Assembly: GCA_017311315.1 (NCBI GenBank)
Contig: CM029670.1
Span: 23,153,449 to 23,217,448, forward strand
Source: Dendrocalamus latiflorus
Taxonomy: Eukaryota > Streptophyta > Magnoliopsida > Poales > Poaceae
Length of the DNA stretch: 64,000 nucleotides
Direction: 5' to 3'
In this document: positions 57,200 through 64,000 of the stretch, one piece after another
Layout: each line of letters starts with the position of its first letter
How positions within the stretch are numbered: the stretch's first letter is position 1
The notes under the pieces: generated by a model
Database searches by the model: none
What the model saw: the letters and a program-made list of their open reading frames with translations, nothing else
What the model was told of the DNA's origin: nothing
Program-made: the position numbers and the translations under genes

Positions 57200-57480
57200 A
57201 ACCACGAGCACTGGTTGAAGTCGAAGCCATGGTAAAAGGGGGCCGTGGTCGAAGGGGGAAGTGGTCGTCGTCAAAGGGTCATGATTGAAAGGGACAGTGG
57301 TTGAAGGGGGTAGTGGTCGAAGTCGAAGGGGATAGTGGTCGAAGTTGGGGGCCATGGTCGAAGTTGGGGCCGTGGTTGAAGTCGGGGCCGTGGTCGAAGG
57401 GGGCCATGGTCGAAGGCGGCCGTGGTCAACGTCGAAGGGCCGTGGTCGAAGTCGAGGCCGTGCAGGTCAGGCGGGCCGAG
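57200..57480 (+). repeat. GTGGTCGAAG minisatellite, second + block
   Basis: Continues the array at 55750-56900 after the UFC1 fragment: GTGGTCGAAGTCGGGGCC-type units. Confidence 0.85.
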
Positions 57481-57539
57481 CAGGCTGGCGCCGGTAGTCA
57501 GGCGACAGGGCACAAGCGCACTAGAGGCCTGCCAATGTA

Positions 57540-58240
57540 CGACCACCAGCGATAGTCGACCACTCCCAACCCATGATCATGCACGATGGTCGACGGCTTC
57601 TAACTTATGACCACAAGGTGTGATCGACAGCTTCCGATTTACGACCACGAGCACTGGTCGATGTGTTCTAACTTACAACTATGGGGTGTGGTCGTGACAG
57701 AGCACAAGCGCATCGGAGGCCTGCCAATGTATGACCACCAGTGATGGTTGACCGCTCTTAACCTACGATCATGCACGATGGTCGACGGCTTCAAGCTTAT
57801 GACCACGAGGTGTGATCGACAGCTTCTGATTTACGACCACGAGCACTGGTCGATGTGTTCTGACTTACGACCATGAGGTGTAGTTGATGTTTTCCGACTT
57901 ACGACCACGAGCGCTAGTCGATGTGTTCCGACATACGACCACGAGGTGTCCTCGATGGATTCTAATTGACGACCACGAACAATGGTCATTGGCTTCTGAC
58001 GTATGACCATGAGCCATTGTCAAAGGCTCCCAATTTAGGACCACGATCGATCATCAACGCTGCCAACTTATGACTATCAGCGATGGTCGACCGCTCCAGA
58101 CCTATGATCATGCGCGATGGTCGACAGTTTCCGACTTACGATGACGAGGTGTTCTCGAGGGCTCCTGAACTATGACCACAAGGTGTGGTCGGTGTCTTCC
58201 TACTTATGACCACGAGGTGTGATCAACGGCTTCCGACTTA
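57540..58240 (-). repeat. TTACGACCACGAGGTGTGATC minisatellite
   Basis: Units of about 40-50 bases: CGACTTACGACCACGAGGTG, TGATCGACGGCTTC, GAGCACTGGTCGATGTG, in more than twelve copies. A few units also lie at 57095-57215. GACCAC is the complement of GTGGTC, so these units run opposite to the 55.7-57.5 kb array. Confidence 0.85.
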
Positions 58241-58370
58241 CTTGATGGATTTAAAAACTTTTGGAACATGTTTGTATGCATATTCTAAAAATTTTTATCA
58301 CCCATAAGTTTTAAAACATGTAGTATGATAAATTCTAAAAAACCGTAGCAATGCACGGGCATTCAACTAG

Positions 58371-60256
58371 TAGGTGTTAAGTTTGTTTGTTACTTGTAAT
58401 GTCAGTATTTTCTAGTAGTACTGTGCATGCAACCTTAGAGTCAGTCACTTTCTATTGGGACACAGCACAAGCTTAGTTTTTCTCTCTATGGATGGTGGGT
58501 GTGGTATATCTAGGGCTAAATGATTGGCAGGGGTTTCATAATATTCCAAAAAAAATAGAGGAAAGAATTTGGGCCGAGTCATGCCTGGCCCAGCCCATCT
58601 AGTCACCATGGCCTTTGAGAGGAGGACATACGGCAGAGGGGGAGCTGCCCTAGCCTCCCCCTTGCCATCGTCGCACCATCGCCGCCCCTCTTCTCCTCCC
58701 CCTGTTGCTGTGCCGCTCCCTCTGCCTAGCTGCACCGCTGCCATCCCCATGCTTCCTCAAGCTATCGCGACAGCCCAAACCGAGCATTGTCACACCAGCT
58801 GTGCCACCCACACCTCCACTATCACATGCTGTAGCGCGCGCCAAGCCATCACCGCACCAGCCTCACGTTGCGTTGGCCGCCATCCCTACTGTCGAGGAGA
58901 AGGGTAGCAGGAGGGTGGGCCCGATCAAGAAGGAAGAAGAAGGAACGAAGGGAGAAGGAAAAGAGGAAGGAAGAGGTAGAATAAAGATGAAGAGAGGGAG
59001 GAGGCCAAGCTAACACCAAATCTGCCAAATCCAGCCAAGCAGAGGAAGAAACAAGAAGGAGAGGAATGGATCTCTGCTCTCATTGTTCATAGCTTGGGTA
59101 ATGCTCTGAATCTTTTCCCCTCAGATTATTGATAGCTGAGATTTTTGAATGGCTAGGTTTAGTAATGGAATAGCATGAGAGTAGAGGCAATGATTCATAG
59201 TCGAGAAACCCTAGTTTTGGTTGTTTCCCTGGCTAGTGGCATGTGATGTGTTAATCTGCAAACTTGATTTGTTAGATAAAGTTAGGTTTTCTCATAGGGA
59301 TAACATCATTTTGCTTGTGTGCATGTACGGTTATGGCATGTTTTAAGATGGGGTTTGGTCATCTAGGTGGACGTTTTAGATCAGTGTCGTCCATGCATCA
59401 CCAATGAGGTTAAACAGGTAAATGCATGGTAGAAAGGTAGACATCAGTTGCCTTAAATACTCAGTGCTATTGCAATGTTTACTTTCCTATTTATGTTTGA
59501 TGTGATGGAATCATGATGTTGAATACATGATGATGATGGTTGAATGATGATGATGGAATATGGTAGTTAATAATGGAACATATGCATGGCATAATGTGCA
59601 TATTCATGTCACGAAAGAGATGAGCCACTTCGGTGGACATAAAAGACCTTAATAGGTGCCTCCACAGGATGGGGGGAGATCTACTTTAGTAGGTATCTCC
59701 ATAGGATGGAGGGAATAAAAGGGTGGGACATCAACGGTGTCCACTTAGTTATACTGGTATAAACTATGTGATATGCATATGGACATGAAGTATAGATCAA
59801 CATCGCATTAATGAAAGATAGTCATGGTGATGAGGTCACAAATGAACATTGCATTGAATAAAGAAGAGTTAATGAATGAGAAAGAACTAATGAGATGTGG
59901 TTTGTGCTGATGTTATGTATAAGCTAAAGAAAAGCGAAGTTGAGACATGCATGAGCATTGCATTGCATCAATAGAGGTAAAGAGATGTCCATAAATGCTT
60001 AATATTATATGGTTAATATGAGTGACATGGGAGAATTATTGTTGGAATATGTGTTTGCCATGCTTAGGATCATCTACATGGCTTGAATTATAAGAATGAG
60101 TTAATGAAATATGAATTAAGATGGAATCATGTGTATGTTAATATTTACTATTTTGCTATATACTTACTTAGTCATGGACTCACATGCTTGCTCTGTTGTT
60201 ATCTTCGGGTGATCGTTGAGGAGTCATGCATCATGAATGGGAGTAGCACATCTACT
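58371..60256. other. intergenic DNA, no gene seen
   Basis: 58600-59010 is C-rich then purine-rich, with low-complexity frames on both strands. 59600-59710 contains two near copies of GGTGCCTCCACAGGATGG / GGTATCTCCATAGGATGG. The 60150-60250 text (GGACTCACATGCTTGCTCTG) is retrotransposon-like but unproven. Confidence 0.4.
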
Positions 60257-60279
60257 CACTACTACAGACATTGTTATCA

Positions 60280-60690
60280 TAGACGGTTCAAAATCATCAT
60301 CACAGATGGTTTCTAAACCACAGATGGTTTCTAAACCATCTGCGTTTATATGCCAGTGATAATAGCTGGTTATCACAGACGGCTCCCACACTGTCTATGA
60401 TAACTTACAACACAGATGGTTTTTCTAAAAAACCGTCTGTGATATTTGACTATCATAGACGTTTTTTTGTATTAATCGTCTGTGATATGCACGATATCAC
60501 AGATGGTTTTTGTTATAAACCATCTGTGATATTCCAAACCATTTGTGATATCGTGCATATCATAGAGGGTTCGGTGTTCCAAACCGTCTATGATATCGTA
60601 CATATCACAGATGGTTTGGTGTTCCAAACTGTCTATGATATATATATCACAGACGGTTTGGAACACTGAACCGTCTGTGATAGCTATTTC
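60280..60690. repeat. subterminal CAGAYGGTT palindromes
   Basis: About fourteen copies of TATCACAGATGGTTT or the complement in alternating orientation. Confidence 0.85.
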
Positions 60691-61959
60691 AATAGCGATG
60701 TTGATTGCTCTTTTTCGGTCAGCCTCAGGATATGCTAGCCATGCCATCTGAAAAGAAGCAAGATCATGTATATAGCACAGGACAATCATTATACAAATCT
60801 TATAGATGAATGAAACAACACAAGCAGATCATATATATAGCATGTCAATCGTTATGCAGATCTCACAAATAAATTAAATTGAACGAATTTTTTAATTAAG
60901 CGCAATTGAGTGATTACAATTAAATCCAATGTTTCAATATCTAATCACCATTGCTGGGGTAGAACTCTCTAGTCTTGTTTATGACCTCTACTAGCAAGAA
61001 TTGGGAGAGGTTTCGTCGAATTTTGATAAGTTTGTCAAGATCAATTGTACTTTCATCGAAGTCCACAAGCTGTCGCTAGAAGTAATGTTAAGTCATTAAT
61101 TAGCATGTATGTATATATATATACACACACATATGTATAATTAGAAAATAATAATTATTGGAAGGTTGACAAACCTCTAGATCATTCGTCTTAGCGTCCA
61201 TGATTTCCTTCATATGACGGCAAACGTAGAATCCACATATGTTGCCCTGTAGCTGCAGGTGGCACTGCAAAAATAGAATTACATACATAGATATTGTCAA
61301 TTCTAGAGACATTATAACAAAGTGTGATATAGAATTGTTGTATTATAGTGGGTACTGGAAATCGTGTCATGTGTCGCAGTGTGTCGCTAGATTCCTTGTG
61401 TCTCCCTCCCTGGGCAACATAAGCACTAAACGATCTATGTGATTCCAAAAACGTTAGCCTCGGCTATTGTAAACGAAGGAAAGATTACAACAGAGTTATG
61501 TATGGAGGGAATGAGTTTACCTATCAATTGCTTGTTGCACACGAGTGAAGTCGTGGTTGCTCCTAAGTAGGGAATGAAGGTATATTACCTTGCTCTACAT
61601 TAGTACAATCACAATCAGAATCCAACGAGACCTAGTCATATGTGTCACCATAGTGATTAATCCTAAGTTCATGTTGCGTATAAAGTATAAATGAAACTTG
61701 TGTGGTAATTAATGAAGCACTTACCCTTGGTTGAAGGGTACCATAATATACTTCTTGTCACTGTGAGCAATCAATCAGCTCGTTATGTAATCTTGGACGA
61801 AGGATGCATTGTCGTTTATGGATTACTTAGAAACCAAGTGTAGATTGAGGAAACCCATCGGTTGTAGCCATCACTGGACTTGTTGGATTGTGTATCTATA
61901 CATAAGCAAAGAGTAATGATATTTATCGGTATGACATGAATGTAGAACTTCATTGTATA

Positions 61960-63988
61960 ATACACTTACAGTTTCCAGCATCATAGAAGTGAGGCGTCGA
62001 TGTTGAATAGTAAGAATAAGTTTTTGAAAGTCACGACGAAGTAGCCTGAGTCGTGGAGAAAATGCACCTCTGTGTATCTCACAGTGAGTCAACTGTGCCG
62101 GTTTGGCTTCATGTTGGACCTTTGCATGTACCAGGTTTGTAATATATTGCAAACCAGTCCAAGCCTGGGTAATTGTGACTCGAGGACCAACGACATCCGA
62201 GAATGAACTTCCATTGCCTGGGAGGCACCTTAATCTTCTTGGGTTGGGTCTTAGCGCCTCGCATATGATACATTTTCGGTGTCATCTCCACGGGAGCTGA
62301 TGTAACAAGCTACAAAAACAGAGTTGGGGGTGGAGCCACGGGAGCGATGTGATAGGTCCAGGGTGATGTCTCTTTTGAGCCACTGGATGTGGAGATTGCG
62401 GCATGGACAAGTCGAGGGCGATGTCCCTCGTGGGCCACTGGATGAATATGTGGACAACATCCCCTAATGGCATAATCTCTTCGTTTGGGGCTTCTCAAGA
62501 GGGACGATCCTAAAAACATCATTAATCATGTCTACCTGAACCTTCACGAAACCAATCTCTAGTTAGACACCATGCACCAGCATCCCTGACAGCCATGGAT
62601 ACGCCATCCCCCACTCAGTGTCAATGGGAATGAAGCCAACAAGCCTGACTCTGAGGATGCAAGGCGTGGGCTCCTACATAAGGATACACGATGACCTAAG
62701 GCGTCCACCAGGTAGATCTATCTATGTAGCATTCTAAAGAGATACATTACTTGGATGTCGTCGATAGGTAAGTGGGCATCGCTATATTGAGTAACTGGCG
62801 TGGATGCGCAACTACTCCGACGTTGAGGGGAACTAGGTACCGCATTATCGGGGGTGAGTTATGATTGGTTGCGGACTTGTCTCAGTTCTTCCCTCAATGA
62901 ATCTATCTCTCCTCGAAGTGAGGCAGTCTTCTCTTGAAGTGAGGTAGATAACTGTTCCTCAAGTTGTGCATGAAGCTCCTATTTTATTGTTCATTGCGAT
63001 AGGTCTTGGATCCCTTCCTACTCCGATATATCTCAGAGTCATTTGGGAATCCGTGAATCCAAGATACATAAACCCCCAGGCCTCGTGTGTGACCTGGGTG
63101 CTCCTTGTTTTCCAGGGCCTATGATAGTATATCTCTCTCCTTGTATTCTTTGAAGGAGACTCAGGAAGTCAATGATTGCTACAAGAGGCAATTATGTTAT
63201 TTTCGAACCTATGAAGTTCAAGAGGTATTAACAACTATGTAGTTTAATATATCTTACCAAGTGTTGGGACACTTCCTCATCTGTGGAGTTTTTGAAAGAG
63301 GAGACACCCGAAAACGTGGTTGATTACCTCGCTCTTAACCAGTTTTGGGTGCGCTCATTTGCGATCCCGGCAAATGGTGAGGAGGCCTCTAATCGGATTG
63401 CAACCTCGTCCTACATCCTCCACTATGGGATTTTACTCGCATACCCAGCGGTGCCAAGTTTGTGAGGGTGAGTATTTTGTGACTGGAGAGCCTTGTGCAC
63501 CCACTTTGTTGTTCAAATTCGGTCGTTGTATTTATCTACACAAAGGCCTCGCATGTTTCCGGTGACATGAAAGGATACCTCATGAAGGGTGTGAGATCCT
63601 TGGCCACGTACTGCGTGACAAGAATGCTCTTGAATTTCTTCCATGCTTTTCCCATCGCAAGGAGCACCTGCCGTTGCATGAGTCCCTGTACTTCTACTGG
63701 GATCTCAAATGAATTTGTTATTTTCGCCCACAGCTGATTTTTCTGATCCTTTGCCAAATCGTTTTAGCTTGCTATGGTGATGGTGACCCATTGCCTTCCA
63801 ATTATCCCACGGGTAGTCCAAAATGCTGCTGCTGCTTTTTTCAGTTGCAGAGGGACCCCATCCGGAGAGACTACCGTGATGGTCATTCGGCCCTCTAGTC
63901 TTTTTGATACTCCTCGACCATGCTTAGTTATCCCGATTTTTAGAGCATGAGACCCAGATGACGACGACGATGGTTGTGTGGATGTCAT
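61960..63988 (-). pseudogene. TnpA-like (Ptta/En/Spm) pseudogene
   Basis: Minus-strand pieces from right to left: 63988-63764 (ITKHGRGVSKRLEGRMTITV then GVPLQL); 63757-63536 (EVQGLMQRQVLLAMGKAWKK, FKSILVTQYVAKDL); 63470-63290 with KLGTAGYASKIP, ANERTQNWLRAR and FKNSTDEEVSQH, the core signature of Ptta/En/Spm proteins (K-x-GTAGY..KIP.W, W-L-x-A-R); then 62950-62870 (LREELRQVRNQ, coiled coil); and a tail at 62291-62109 and 62152-61960. Stops occur inside the signature region, so it is broken. It may continue past the window. Intron edges are plausible but not all placed. Confidence 0.7.
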
Positions 63989-64000
63989 CTCTCTTATAAA

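Larger units (their letters stand above)
54754..58370 (+). mobile_element. Helitron (non-autonomous), 3.6 kb
   Basis: 5' end TCTCTACTACTTAAAA at 54754 after A. 3' end CTAG at 58367-58370 before T. The terminal stem CCGTAGCAATGCACGGGCAT matches the 3' end of the Helitron at 22045-25968 (CCGTTGCAACGCACGGGCAT), so both belong to one family. The leader (54780-55500) is CCTCCTCC-rich. The interior is dominated by GTGGTC minisatellites and one captured exon. No Rep/helicase. It lies about 580 bases downstream of the LBD stop codon. Confidence 0.93.
60257..64000 (-). mobile_element. CACTA element, runs off the window
   Basis: Left terminus CACTACTACAGACATTG at 60257 (the 3' end by gene orientation), followed by subterminal ATCACAGATGGTT / AACCGTCTGTGAT repeats to about 60690. 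60700-61970 parallels 16935-17700, with the same block order and the SSR site. It carries a TnpA-like pseudogene on the minus strand. The other end and the target duplication lie beyond 64000. Confidence 0.82.

Overview
The window looks like a transposon-rich stretch of a grass nuclear genome, most probably rice (Oryza). The reasons are GT-AG introns in an intact LBD transcription-factor gene, rice-type Helitron ends, CACTA, hAT and Tourist-like elements, and decayed Ty1/copia and Ty3/gypsy retrotransposons. Species is inferred from these families and not proven. I see no bacterial, organellar or CRISPR-like content.

Layout. 1-3.8 kb: intergenic DNA with dispersed repeat pairs and no gene. 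3,839-12,453: a complete CACTA (En/Spm) element with matching 3-bp target duplications. It carries a TNP2-type transposase and a TnpA/Ptta-type gene on the + strand, and both can be spliced without a stop. 12.9-13.4 kb: two long inverted repeats interleaved as A-B-A'-B'. 14.1-14.9 kb: GTGGTC-rich minisatellite. 16,444 to about 20.4 kb: remains of a second CACTA family with a minus-strand TNP2 pseudogene split by a 1.8-kb hAT element (8-bp duplication). 21,383-28,133: a third CACTA element (3-bp duplication GCT) without transposase. It carries a minus-strand ORF interrupted by a 3.9-kb Helitron, which itself holds an auxin-response-factor gene fragment. The same element contains four tandem 130-bp units that each fold into a hairpin.

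29.2-30.6 kb: a short minus-strand copia element with two LTRs. 30.7-35.5 kb: a decayed + strand copia element (PBS, gag, protease, integrase). 35.9-46.8 kb: a composite of broken gypsy elements on both strands, a PF04195-like TE gene, solo LTRs and a duplicated integrase/LTR block. 46.8-52.6 kb: AT-rich intergenic DNA with a Tourist-like MITE, a second inverted-repeat element and two local tandem duplications.

52,675-54,176: the only host gene I can call with confidence, a two-exon class I LBD (LOB-domain) protein of 238 residues. 54,754-58,370: a second Helitron of the same end type, filled with GTGGTC minisatellites and carrying a UFC1 exon fragment. 60,257 to the end: another CACTA element, related to the one at 16.4 kb, with a minus-strand TnpA-like pseudogene. 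Apart from the LBD gene, nearly everything is mobile DNA, and the nesting order gives a relative history of insertions.
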